Of a stretch of DNA of 51,311 nucleotides, positions 1 through 7,616 are shown piece by piece. This DNA is from Chloroflexota bacterium (GTDB lineage: Bacteria; Chloroflexota; UBA6077; FW602-bin22). Where the stretch lies: NCBI GenBank assembly GCA_016875715.1, contig VGOZ01000015.1, positions 1 to 51,311 of the forward strand, read 5' to 3'. Both the position numbers and the translations under genes were made by a program. The notes beneath the pieces were generated by a model. It saw nothing but the letters and a program-made list of their open reading frames with translations, did not search any database and was not told the origin of the DNA. How positions within the stretch are numbered: position 1 is the first letter of the stretch; every line of letters begins with the position of its first letter.

Positions 1-23
1 GACTGGCTAGAATCGTCTGTTCA

Positions 24-740
24 GTGAACAGTCGGTGTCCGGGCATCGCCGTGGCGCTCCCTGCCTACAACGAGCAGGAGAGCCTGCCCCGTACGGTACC
101 GCGGTTCGTCCGCGCGCTACGCAACGTCACCGACGACTTCGAGGTCGTCATCGTTAACGACGGGAGCAGCGATCGCACGGCGGAAGTCGTGAATGATCTG
201 TCGCGAGAGTATCCAGAGGTTCGGCTAGTCCAGCATCCCGTGAACCTGGGGTATGGCGCGGCCGTATGGACGGGTATCACCTCGGGTCAGAAGGAGTTCG
301 TGTTCTTCACGGATGCCGACGGTCAGTTTGACGTGGAACAACTCTCCCGGTTCCTTCCCTTCACCGGTGAATACGATCTCATAGTCGGTTATCGGGCGCC
401 CCGCCGCGATCCACCGATGCGACTCGTGAACGCGTTCGGATGGAAGATGTTTGTGACCCTCATGTTTGGCTACGTGGCGCGTGATATCGATTGCGCGTTC
501 AAGTTGTTCCGTCGCGACATCCTCGATGTCGTCTATGTTGAGAGCAGGGGCGCGGCGTTCAGCGCTGAGTTTCTCGTGAAGGCGAGGGACCGCGGCTATC
601 GCATCAAAGAGTTGCCCGTCACCCACCTTCCCCGCGAGGCGGGGAAGGCCACCGGTAACCGGCCGGACGTAGTGCTCCGCGCCTTCCGCGAGATGACGGC
701 CTTCTGGTTCAAGTCTCGCGTTCTGCGTCGCGAGGGTTGA
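24..740 (+). CDS. Family 2 glycosyltransferase (DPM1-like)
   Basis: A 238-residue cytoplasmic sugar transferase of the GT-A fold, probably moving a sugar from a nucleotide donor to a lipid carrier such as polyprenyl phosphate. The N-terminus shows the family pattern: PAYNEQ near residue 13, VNDGSSD near 45 for nucleotide binding, and DADGQ near 96 as the DxD metal site. A CAFKLF stretch near 157 matches polyprenyl-phosphate mannosyltransferase relatives. I see no membrane segment, so it is the short soluble form. The start is GTG. A TAGAAT hexamer at 8-13 could be its -10 box, leaving almost no leader. The next gene is another glycosyltransferase, so the pair probably serves cell-surface glycan synthesis. 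The donor and acceptor cannot be read from sequence. Confidence 0.88.
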   Translation: MNSRCPGIAVALPAYNEQESLPRTVPRFVRALRNVTDDFEVVIVNDGSSDRTAEVVNDLSREYPEVRLVQHPVNLGYGAAVWTGITSGQKEFVFFTDADGQFDVEQLSRFLPFTGEYDLIVGYRAPRRDPPMRLVNAFGWKMFVTLMFGYVARDIDCAFKLFRRDILDVVYVESRGAAFSAEFLVKARDRGYRIKELPVTHLPREAGKATGNRPDVVLRAFREMTAFWFKSRVLRREG

Positions 741-774
741 CCTCGGTCGCTCTCTATCCCGGTTGTGCCGGCGA

Positions 775-2046
775 ATGACGCGTCGAGAGCATCGCGTTCT
801 CGTGGTGGCACCGACCACGTTTTTCGCCGACTACGGCTGTCACGTTCGCATCCTCGAGGAAGCGCGAGCGATCGCCGAGCGCGGCGGTCGGGTCGTCATT
901 GCGACCTATCCCGGGGGTCAGACTCCAGACGGCCTTCAGGTCGAGCGCCCGAACGCTTCACCCTGGGGCAACGCCGTTCGGGTGGGCAGTTCGTATCATC
1001 GCATCTACCTCGACCTGCTGCTCCTCCTCAAGGCGATCGTGACCGCGATGTGGTTCCGCCCGACGATCGTGCACGCGCACCTCCACGAGGGCGCGCTGAT
1101 TGGCTGGTGCATCTCGCGCCTGTGGCGCGTGCCGGTGGTCTTCGACTTCCAGGGAAGCCTGACGAGTGAGATGATCGACCACGGGTACCTTCGGCCGACC
1201 GATCTGACCTTCCGCCCCCTCCGCTGGGTGGAACGGGAGATCTGCCGGCGCTCTGATGCGATTCTGACGAGTTCCGACAATGCGGTTGACGTTCTCGTCC
1301 GCACATTCGGTGTCGCTCGTGAGCGGATCACTGCGGTGCCAGATGCGGCCGATGCGACGCGTTTCCGACCCCGCTGGCTGGTTGCCGAGACGCAGCGGGA
1401 GGCCGGTCGCGCCGCTCTGAAACTCCCCGCCGGACGACGGATCGTCGCCTACCTGGGTCTCCTCGCCGAGTATCAGGGAACCAGCCGTCTGCTCCGCGCC
1501 GCGGCGGCCGTCCGCGCCGTGCGCGAGGACGTTCACTTCCTCGTGATGGGATTCCCTGGTGTGGAGACGTACAGCCGCCAGGCGCGCGATCTGGGGATCG
1601 CCGACGCGGTGACCTTCACCGGTCGTGTGCCGTACGCGCGTGCCCCCGAACTCCTCACCCTCGCCGATGTCGCGGTGGCGCCGAAGCTCTCGGCTACCGA
1701 AGGGAACGGCAAGCTTCTCAATTACATGGCCGTGGGCCTGCCTACGGTCGCCTATGACCGCCCCGTGAACCGAGAGATCCTCGGCGAAGAAGGAGTGTTC
1801 GCGGATCCCTCGGATGAGGCATCTCTTGCCAACGCCATACTGCAACTCCTGGCCGACCCCGATGCGCCGAATCGGGGTCGGCGTCTGCGCGAGAGGGTCG
1901 AGCGGGAGTTCTCCTGGAGCGAGGTGGGAGCGACGATCCTCTCGGTATATGCCCGTGTATCGCATCCGCTCGCAACCGAGCGCTGTGGCAGCGCGCGCGC
2001 TCCATCACGGCCGCGAAGGAATGATCAGTCTCTGGTCGATCTGTAG
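775..2046 (+). CDS. Family 4 glycosyltransferase (GT-B)
   Basis: A 423-residue GT-B glycosyltransferase. The N-terminal half carries a glycosyltransferase-4 acceptor domain, with HAHLHEGALIGW near residue 100. The C-terminal half is a glycosyltransferase-1 Rossmann domain with GLLAEYQG near 230 and an EGNGKLLNYMAVGLP motif near 310, the expected place of the donor-binding E-x7-E region. An alternative TTG start lies 12 bases upstream at 763; I prefer the ATG at 775. It follows the family 2 transferase on the same strand with a short gap. Its last 42 bases overlap the 3' end of the convergent LysM gene. The role is probably cell-surface or exopolysaccharide assembly; the substrate is unknown. 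Confidence 0.87.
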   Translation: MTRREHRVLVVAPTTFFADYGCHVRILEEARAIAERGGRVVIATYPGGQTPDGLQVERPNASPWGNAVRVGSSYHRIYLDLLLLLKAIVTAMWFRPTIVHAHLHEGALIGWCISRLWRVPVVFDFQGSLTSEMIDHGYLRPTDLTFRPLRWVEREICRRSDAILTSSDNAVDVLVRTFGVARERITAVPDAADATRFRPRWLVAETQREAGRAALKLPAGRRIVAYLGLLAEYQGTSRLLRAAAAVRAVREDVHFLVMGFPGVETYSRQARDLGIADAVTFTGRVPYARAPELLTLADVAVAPKLSATEGNGKLLNYMAVGLPTVAYDRPVNREILGEEGVFADPSDEASLANAILQLLADPDAPNRGRRLRERVEREFSWSEVGATILSVYARVSHPLATERCGSARAPSRPRRNDQSLVDL

Positions 2047-2655
2047 AACGTGATCGGTTTGTAGCCCGTTCGCATCGGGGATCGACTGCCACGGGACGCC
2101 ATACCGGGCGGCGATCGACTGGAAGCTCTCGCCGGGTGTGACGACGTGGATCACGGGCGTCGCCACGGGTTCCGGTTTCGGGCTGGGAGAGGCAGTAGGC
2201 GTATCTGTCGGGTTCGCCACCGCTCCCTGGTTCAGGTCGGCTCGGGCCGTGGGAACCGCCGTGTCAGTCGCCGTTGGCGCGAATGTCGGCGTCGCACCCG
2301 CCTCGGGCAGCCCGACCCTGGTCGCCCCAGGAGACGGCGTATTCGCCTCGTTGGTCGGGGTCGCACGGGCCGTACGTGTTGGAGCGCCCCCGCTCTGAAC
2401 AACGATGACGGCACGGGTCGCCGTTGGTGCGGGCGGCGGTGAGGTCGGCACGGGAGCCGGCACTCTCGATGACGTGGGCGGTGGGCTCGGTGTCGCGATG
2501 GGTAGAGCGACAGCGGCGAACGCGTTGCTCTGTGCGACTACCGCCTCCTGCGCGATCGCGATCGCCGCGGCGAGGAATAGCGCGGCGGTGAGCGCGAGGA
2601 TGCCGTAGAACATCAGGTCCGAGCCATCCCCGGATCCGCGCGGTCGCTGATGCAC
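2005..2655 (-). CDS. Membrane-anchored Thr/Pro-rich protein with C-terminal LysM domain
   Basis: A 216-residue protein in three parts. A hydrophobic segment (FYGILALTAALFLAAAIAIA, about residues 16-35) is a signal anchor. A low-complexity region of about 120 residues rich in Thr, Pro, Ala and Ser follows. The end is a LysM domain (HVVTPGESFQSIAARYGV onward) of the type that binds peptidoglycan. The picture is a surface protein tethered by its N-terminus and touching the wall with its C-terminus. I chose the GTG at 2655 because a GAGG sits about 9 bases before it and it lies 11 bases after the upstream stop; an ATG at 2613 would also keep the anchor. It is paired with the Thr/Pro-rich protein just upstream, and its 3' end overlaps the glycosyltransferase gene. 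Confidence 0.8.
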   Translation of the reverse strand: MHQRPRGSGDGSDLMFYGILALTAALFLAAAIAIAQEAVVAQSNAFAAVALPIATPSPPPTSSRVPAPVPTSPPPAPTATRAVIVVQSGGAPTRTARATPTNEANTPSPGATRVGLPEAGATPTFAPTATDTAVPTARADLNQGAVANPTDTPTASPSPKPEPVATPVIHVVTPGESFQSIAARYGVPWQSIPDANGLQTDHVLQIDQRLIIPSRP

Positions 2656-2666
2656 GGAAGACCGCC

Positions 2667-3701
2667 TCAGGGCGTGGGTGAGGACTGGGACGGGGTCGAG
2701 GTGGGCGTCGGCGGAATCGGAGTTGCCGACGCCGGTACGAGCGAGGCCGGCGTCGTGGTAGTTGCCGCCGACGCCGGTCGTGCGGCAACGGTCGGCGTCG
2801 GCGGCGCGGGAGTCGTGCCTGGCGGGGCAACCGTCGCCGTCGCTGTCGCGGCCGGAGCCGGGGTAGATGTCGGCAATGGCGCCGAGGTTGGCGAAGCGGC
2901 GGGGGCGGCCGTTGGCGTCTGCGTCAGTGTGCTCGGCGCGCCACCCGGCGTTGGTGTGCGGGTCGGGATGGGCGCAGCCCCGGTTGGGGTCACCGTTGGC
3001 AATCCCGGCGCACCGGTCGCGGTTGGGGTCGAGGTGGCGAGGGGAGTCCCGACCGGAGTCGGAGTCCCCAGGACAACGGTGGGTGTCAGCGTCGGAGGAC
3101 CGCCGGGCAGCGGCGTACCGGTGCGAGCGGGGGTTCCGGTACCGCCCGGGGTAGTGCTGGCGAGCGGACCAGGCGTGCCCGTACCCGGCGTGCCGGTGAT
3201 CGCGATGACTGGCGGATCGGTCGGCGTCGCGATCCGGCGTCCTGGAGTGAATTGCGTAGGCGTCGCCTCCAGGGTTGGCGTGATCGTCGGGGTGGTGCGA
3301 GGCCGCGGCGTCCACGATGGCGTCGTTGTGGATCCTATGGTCGCCGTGAAGACGACTGGCGCAATGGCCACGGTGGGCAGCGGCGTTCGAAGCGCCTCGG
3401 GCGTCGCCAGCGCGGCTTCTGTTGCCATCACCAGCACCGTCTGCCTGACGTTGATGACCATTGGTGCCTCAGTTGGCTGTATCGCGAGGCGCGCTGCGAC
3501 AACGGTGCTGGCGACGCCCAGGACATACAGCATTAACGTCCCCAGGAGCAGGACAATGAGCATGAGGCGGATCGTCGGTGGCTGGCCACCGAGAACCACA
3601 AGTGCCGTCCGGATGAACTGAACGATCGCGACGCGCAGGTCCACGCCCCCTGTCGGCCGGGTCGGAGGCGTACCACGCCCTATTGATCGGGCATCGCCCA
3701 C
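2667..3701 (-). CDS. Membrane-anchored Thr/Pro-rich low-complexity protein
   Basis: A 344-residue protein with one strong membrane segment (LMLIVLLLGTLMLYVLGVAST, about residues 46-66). Then come some 260 residues dominated by Thr, Pro, Ala and Gly in degenerate TPT, GTP and PTPT repeats. No globular domain is visible. Such mucin-like regions usually act as extended, often O-glycosylated stalks outside the cell. It sits directly upstream of the LysM protein, which has the same architecture, and divergently from moxR. The long open frame on the opposite strand here is a by-product of the biased codons. The start is uncertain: GTG at 3701 is used, with GTG at 3644 as an alternative that keeps the membrane segment. 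The function is unknown. Confidence 0.65.
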   Translation of the reverse strand: MGDARSIGRGTPPTRPTGGVDLRVAIVQFIRTALVVLGGQPPTIRLMLIVLLLGTLMLYVLGVASTVVAARLAIQPTEAPMVINVRQTVLVMATEAALATPEALRTPLPTVAIAPVVFTATIGSTTTPSWTPRPRTTPTITPTLEATPTQFTPGRRIATPTDPPVIAITGTPGTGTPGPLASTTPGGTGTPARTGTPLPGGPPTLTPTVVLGTPTPVGTPLATSTPTATGAPGLPTVTPTGAAPIPTRTPTPGGAPSTLTQTPTAAPAASPTSAPLPTSTPAPAATATATVAPPGTTPAPPTPTVAARPASAATTTTPASLVPASATPIPPTPTSTPSQSSPTP

Positions 3702-3726
3702 CAGCCGGAGGCCCGTGGCTCGCCTG

Positions 3727-3732
3727 TAGAAT
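3727..3732 (+). promoter_or_regulatory. Candidate -10 box for the moxR-DUF58 operon
   Basis: TAGAAT stands alone in the 87-base divergent gap before moxR, about 57 bases before the ATG. The same hexamer recurs before other genes in the window, which is the main support. No clear -35 element was found. Confidence 0.4.
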
Positions 3733-3788
3733 GCGCGAGCTGGAGTCGATGTTAGGCCGGGCTCCGTACGAGGTCAATTTCGCAGCCG

Positions 3789-4733
3789 ATGGTCGCCAAG
3801 TCGTCTTTCACCGATCGCATTATCGCCAACGTCGAACGCGTCATCGTCGGCAAGCGCAACGTGATTCGTCTCGCCGTCGCGGCACTCCTCTGCGACGGGC
3901 ACGTCTTGATCGAAGATGTCCCGGGCGTCGGAAAGACGATGCTTGCCCGCGCGCTTGCCGTATCGATCGGTGGCGAGTTCAGGCGCCTCCAGTTCACGCC
4001 CGATCTCCTGCCCTCCGATGTGACGGGGGTTTCGGTGTTCAATCAGCGCGAGTCCGACTTTGAATTCAGGCCGGGACCGATCTTCACAAATGTCCTCCTC
4101 GCCGATGAGGTGAATCGGGCAACCCCGCGGACGCAGTCCGCGCTTCTCGAGTGCATGGGCGAGGGGCAAGTCTCGGTCGAGGGTCAGCCGCGGCAACTCC
4201 CGCGACCGTTCATCGTCCTCGCAACGCAGAACCCGGTGGAGTATGAGGGCACGTTTCCGCTGCCGGAGGCACAACTCGATCGATTCCTCATGCGGGTGCG
4301 CATGGGGTATCCGGATTTCGATGAGGAGCGAGGTCTCACGCGCACGATCGGGGCCACGCATCCGATCGCTATGCTCCGGGCCGTCGCAACGGACGAAATG
4401 CTCCGCGAGGTCCAGTTGGCGGTCCCATCGATCCACGTGGACGATTCCGTTCGCGACTACGTCGTCCGACTCGCGCGAGCCACGCGCGAACACCCAGACG
4501 TCGCTCTCGGGGCCAGTCCGCGAGGCACTCTGGCGCTCCTCCGAGCCTCGCAGGCGCTCGCCCTCATGTCGGGACGCGAGTTTGTCCTGCCCGATGACGT
4601 AAAAGAGGCCGCTGTTCCGACTCTGGCGCACCGATTGATCCTGCGTCCAGACAGTCAGTTGCGCGGCCGCACGGGCGATCACACGGTGGCGGGTCTCGTG
4701 TCGTCACTCGACGTCCCGATCGGGGCGGCGTGA
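3789..4733 (+). CDS. MoxR-family AAA+ ATPase
   Basis: A 314-residue AAA+ ATPase of the MoxR group, thought to act as a chaperone-like remodeller for partner proteins with von Willebrand-type or DUF58 domains. Walker A is GVGKT near residue 46, Walker B is LLADEVNR near 104, and sensor 1 is ATQNPVE near 146. The C-terminal lid contains GASPRGTLALL, typical of MoxR. The gene overlaps the DUF58 gene by four bases (GTGA), the usual pairing for this family. The next gene carries DUF4129. This matches the common moxR-DUF58-transglutaminase layout, except that no transglutaminase core is visible. A second, CoxD-like MoxR lies at 18592-19521 and belongs to a different subgroup. Confidence 0.93.
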   Translation: MVAKSSFTDRIIANVERVIVGKRNVIRLAVAALLCDGHVLIEDVPGVGKTMLARALAVSIGGEFRRLQFTPDLLPSDVTGVSVFNQRESDFEFRPGPIFTNVLLADEVNRATPRTQSALLECMGEGQVSVEGQPRQLPRPFIVLATQNPVEYEGTFPLPEAQLDRFLMRVRMGYPDFDEERGLTRTIGATHPIAMLRAVATDEMLREVQLAVPSIHVDDSVRDYVVRLARATREHPDVALGASPRGTLALLRASQALALMSGREFVLPDDVKEAAVPTLAHRLILRPDSQLRGRTGDHTVAGLVSSLDVPIGAA

Positions 4734-5950
4734 TCTCCCTTCTTCCCGTTCTCGTCGGCATCCTCCTCCTCGCGATGATGTTCAAGGTTGCCTTTCTCTA
4801 TCAGGTTCTCTATGTCCTGGTGATCGTGACGGTGCTCAGCCGACTCTGGTCACGTCTGGCCGTGCGGCAGATCAGCGTCGAGAGGCGCTTCGAGCCGCGA
4901 GCGCTCCACGGGGATCAGATCCGCCTGACCCTCATCGTTCGCAATCGGGGCTACCTTCCCTGTCCCTGGATACGGGTTCATGATCGACTGCCTCTCGCGA
5001 TCGCGACAGCCGCGAACGTGGACCACGTCTTCGCGCTGGGCCCGGGACAGGAGCATCGAATCGCGGTGGAGACGGTCGGGCGTCAGCGCGGCTGGTTTGA
5101 GCTTGGGCCCGTCGTGGTCGAGTCTGGCGATGTGTTTGGCCTGACTCGGGTCGAGGTGGAGCACTTCACTCCCGATCGTCTGACGGTCCTTCCCCGCATC
5201 GTGCCGGTGAACCGTATCGCCCTCCCGTCCCGCCTGCCCTTCGGCGAGGTTCGATCGCTGACGCCGCTCTTCTCTGATCCGGCACGCACCATGGGCACGC
5301 GGGACTATCTCACTGGCGACTCAATCAGGCTCATCCACTGGCGCGCGTCGGCCGCGGCGGGGCGCCTGCTGGTGCGCAAACTCGAACCGGCAATGACGCT
5401 GGAAGCCATTGTCGCGGTCGAGCTCGCCAACGACGCGTACGATCCCGCCTCCCGTGCCTACGCGAGCGAGCTAGCGATTGTCACCGCCGCCAGCCTCGTG
5501 AGCCACCTATCCCTGATACGCCAGGAGGTCGGACTGATCGTCAACGGCGTGGATCCGGCCCGTTTGCAGCCGAATGGCCCGCACGTGATCCCGACCGGGA
5601 AGGGACCGGAGCACCGCTTCAGTCTGCTCGAGGTGCTGGCGCGGGCGAACCTCGCTGATGTCCCTGTGCTCGAGACGGTTCTGGCGCGCGCGGTGGCTTC
5701 TCTGGCGTTCGGGCAGACGATCGTCGTGATCGTTCCGCGAGTTACAGATGGACTGGAAGCCCGTCTCGATCACCTCCGGCGTGCCGGATTCGCACTCAGT
5801 TTGATCGCGATCACCCGACCAAGCGATGTGAATCGGTTTCAGGCCGCCGCCAGATCTCCGGTGCCACGACATACCATCTGGCGCGAGAGCGATCTTGAGT
5901 ACGCTGGTGACGAGATCCGACGGCGACCCGGAGCGATCCGCGCCGCGTAA
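4730..5950 (+). CDS. DUF58 domain-containing protein
   Basis: A 406-residue protein with two N-terminal hydrophobic segments (about residues 3-38) and a DUF58 domain in the second half. The family signature is visible as GTRDYLTGDSIRLIHWRASA around residue 190. DUF58 proteins resemble von Willebrand factor A folds and are encoded next to MoxR ATPases, which probably act on them. Start and stop are coupled: the GTG overlaps the moxR stop. The 3' end overlaps the next gene by about 50 bases. The cellular role is unknown; wall or envelope homeostasis is the usual guess for this operon type and is inference here. Confidence 0.9.
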   Translation: MISLLPVLVGILLLAMMFKVAFLYQVLYVLVIVTVLSRLWSRLAVRQISVERRFEPRALHGDQIRLTLIVRNRGYLPCPWIRVHDRLPLAIATAANVDHVFALGPGQEHRIAVETVGRQRGWFELGPVVVESGDVFGLTRVEVEHFTPDRLTVLPRIVPVNRIALPSRLPFGEVRSLTPLFSDPARTMGTRDYLTGDSIRLIHWRASAAAGRLLVRKLEPAMTLEAIVAVELANDAYDPASRAYASELAIVTAASLVSHLSLIRQEVGLIVNGVDPARLQPNGPHVIPTGKGPEHRFSLLEVLARANLADVPVLETVLARAVASLAFGQTIVVIVPRVTDGLEARLDHLRRAGFALSLIAITRPSDVNRFQAAARSPVPRHTIWRESDLEYAGDEIRRRPGAIRAA

Positions 5951-7616
5951 GAGGACACGCTGGTTCGACTTCGCGCTGCCCGAATTCCACCGAGAACGCA
6001 ACGTGGCGCGGCGCGGTGGATTGGCTCGCGCATTTGAGCCGGCATGCATCGTGCTCTGTGTCGGCCTATACACGCAGGGCTTACTCCAATTCGGACTCAT
6101 CTTCGGCCCCGATTGGCGAGTGGGAGGCGTCCTTCCGGTCGCTCTCGCTCTTGCAGTCGTCGCTCACCGCTATGCGGATCGTCTGACGCGCCCCAGCGTC
6201 ATCTGGCGCGAGTGGATCGTGCTGTTCGTCCCATTCGCGGTCGCGGTCCGCCTGACGCCATTTCTCAGCCTACCGGCCGACACCTTCAGCCTCGAGACGG
6301 GACAGTGGTTGAGCGATCCGACAGCGATCTTCGACATCGGCTATCTGCTGGTGCTTACCGTCCTGGTGGGCGTTTGGTTGACCTCCTTCCACTCTACGCT
6401 GGACATCGCGGCGGCGCGGATTCAGACCGGGGAGATTGTCACGAGCGGCCCACGTCCTATCGATCGCGCCTGGGACGCAGATCGCGTGCGCACAATCGAT
6501 CACACCAGCCCGGTCCGGCGGCTTGCGCGGCGCTTCCTCGGTGGTGGAATCGCGCTGGCCTTCTGTGCCTCGGTGACCGCGCTGGGCGCGGAGCAGCGGC
6601 TGGCACCCGAGGTTGTCATCGAGTTGTTCCTTCCCGGACGACCGAGCAGCACGCTGGCATACGCGAATCTGATGATCTACTACGTCACAGCGCTCCTCCT
6701 CGTCTCGTACGCGGTCTTCGTGCGAGACCGCACCATCTGGGCGCTCGACAACACATGGCTCTCGGGAGCGATAGGCCGACACTGGATGCTCTCGGCCTGC
6801 GGCCTCCTGACCCTGGCGGCATGTCTCGCCTTCGTCCTGCCGACGGAGGGACTTCTCTCACTGAGTGAGGTCTTCCTGTTGCTATTTGGCGCGCTGTTCC
6901 AGGTGGCATCGTCGCTGATCCTGATCGCCTACCTCATCTTCTGGGTGGTGACCTACCCGCTGCGGCTCCTCAGCGGTAGTGCCGAGGAGATCGCCGCGCC
7001 GGCGCGCGGCTTTGAAGCTCCACCCACTCTCGTTTCACCGGAATCCGACACGTCGTTGTTCGACGCGGCGCGGACGGTGGCGATCTGGGGGGTTCTCGGG
7101 ATCGCCATTCTGTATTCGGCGTCGAATCTCTGGACCCGGCGAGCGGGACGCGGCGTCGGGTCACTGCTCGCAGCGGTGCGCTCGGCACTCGGTGCACTCA
7201 TTCGCGCGATCGTACTGCTGGTGTCGTTCGCGCGCAGGGCGGGCACGGTGGCGATGGATGCGGCGCGCCACGCGATCCGCGGAGGTCCCGATCGCGTGGC
7301 GTGCCGGCGGCCAGTGATCGGCGGCAGGCCCGGCCGCGAACCGCGGCAGACGATCATCGCCTTGTATGGTCTGCTCCTCGCCCGCGCCGAGCGCCGCGGC
7401 ATCGTGCGACGGCGACACGAGACCGCAATTGAGTTCAAGTCCGTGCTCGACCCGGTTGTTCCGGATGAGGTCGTGCCGCTGAGCGATCTGACCGAGGCCT
7501 TTCTCGTCGCCCGCTACGGCGCGGCGCCCGTCGCCGAGGAGCGGGCGCGGGGTGCCCGCAGCGCGTGGCGGAGGCTACAGAGCGCGCTCGTCCGCGTGCG
7601 CGTCCCGCGGAGATGA
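5895..7616 (+). CDS. Multi-pass membrane protein with C-terminal DUF4129 domain
   Basis: A 573-residue protein with roughly eight hydrophobic segments between residues 45 and 440. A basic cytoplasmic linker follows, then a C-terminal DUF4129-like region (about residues 490-560, including FLVARYGAA). In the typical operon the third gene is a TgpA-type protein with DUF3488, a transglutaminase core and DUF4129. Here I cannot find the Cys-His-Asp transglutaminase core between the membrane part and DUF4129. The protein therefore looks like a transglutaminase-less variant or a distinct DUF4129 protein. The start is TTG at 5895 or GTG at 5907; both overlap the DUF58 gene. Its stop overlaps the next ATG (ATGA). 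Confidence 0.75.
   Translation: MSTLVTRSDGDPERSAPRKRTRWFDFALPEFHRERNVARRGGLARAFEPACIVLCVGLYTQGLLQFGLIFGPDWRVGGVLPVALALAVVAHRYADRLTRPSVIWREWIVLFVPFAVAVRLTPFLSLPADTFSLETGQWLSDPTAIFDIGYLLVLTVLVGVWLTSFHSTLDIAAARIQTGEIVTSGPRPIDRAWDADRVRTIDHTSPVRRLARRFLGGGIALAFCASVTALGAEQRLAPEVVIELFLPGRPSSTLAYANLMIYYVTALLLVSYAVFVRDRTIWALDNTWLSGAIGRHWMLSACGLLTLAACLAFVLPTEGLLSLSEVFLLLFGALFQVASSLILIAYLIFWVVTYPLRLLSGSAEEIAAPARGFEAPPTLVSPESDTSLFDAARTVAIWGVLGIAILYSASNLWTRRAGRGVGSLLAAVRSALGALIRAIVLLVSFARRAGTVAMDAARHAIRGGPDRVACRRPVIGGRPGREPRQTIIALYGLLLARAERRGIVRRRHETAIEFKSVLDPVVPDEVVPLSDLTEAFLVARYGAAPVAEERARGARSAWRRLQSALVRVRVPRR

Noticed and set aside
2650-3621. Plus-strand open frame rich in Gly and Val opposite the Thr/Pro-rich gene
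   Set aside because: Its repeats are the mirror image of the Thr/Pro codons, and no start signal or membrane segment supports it.
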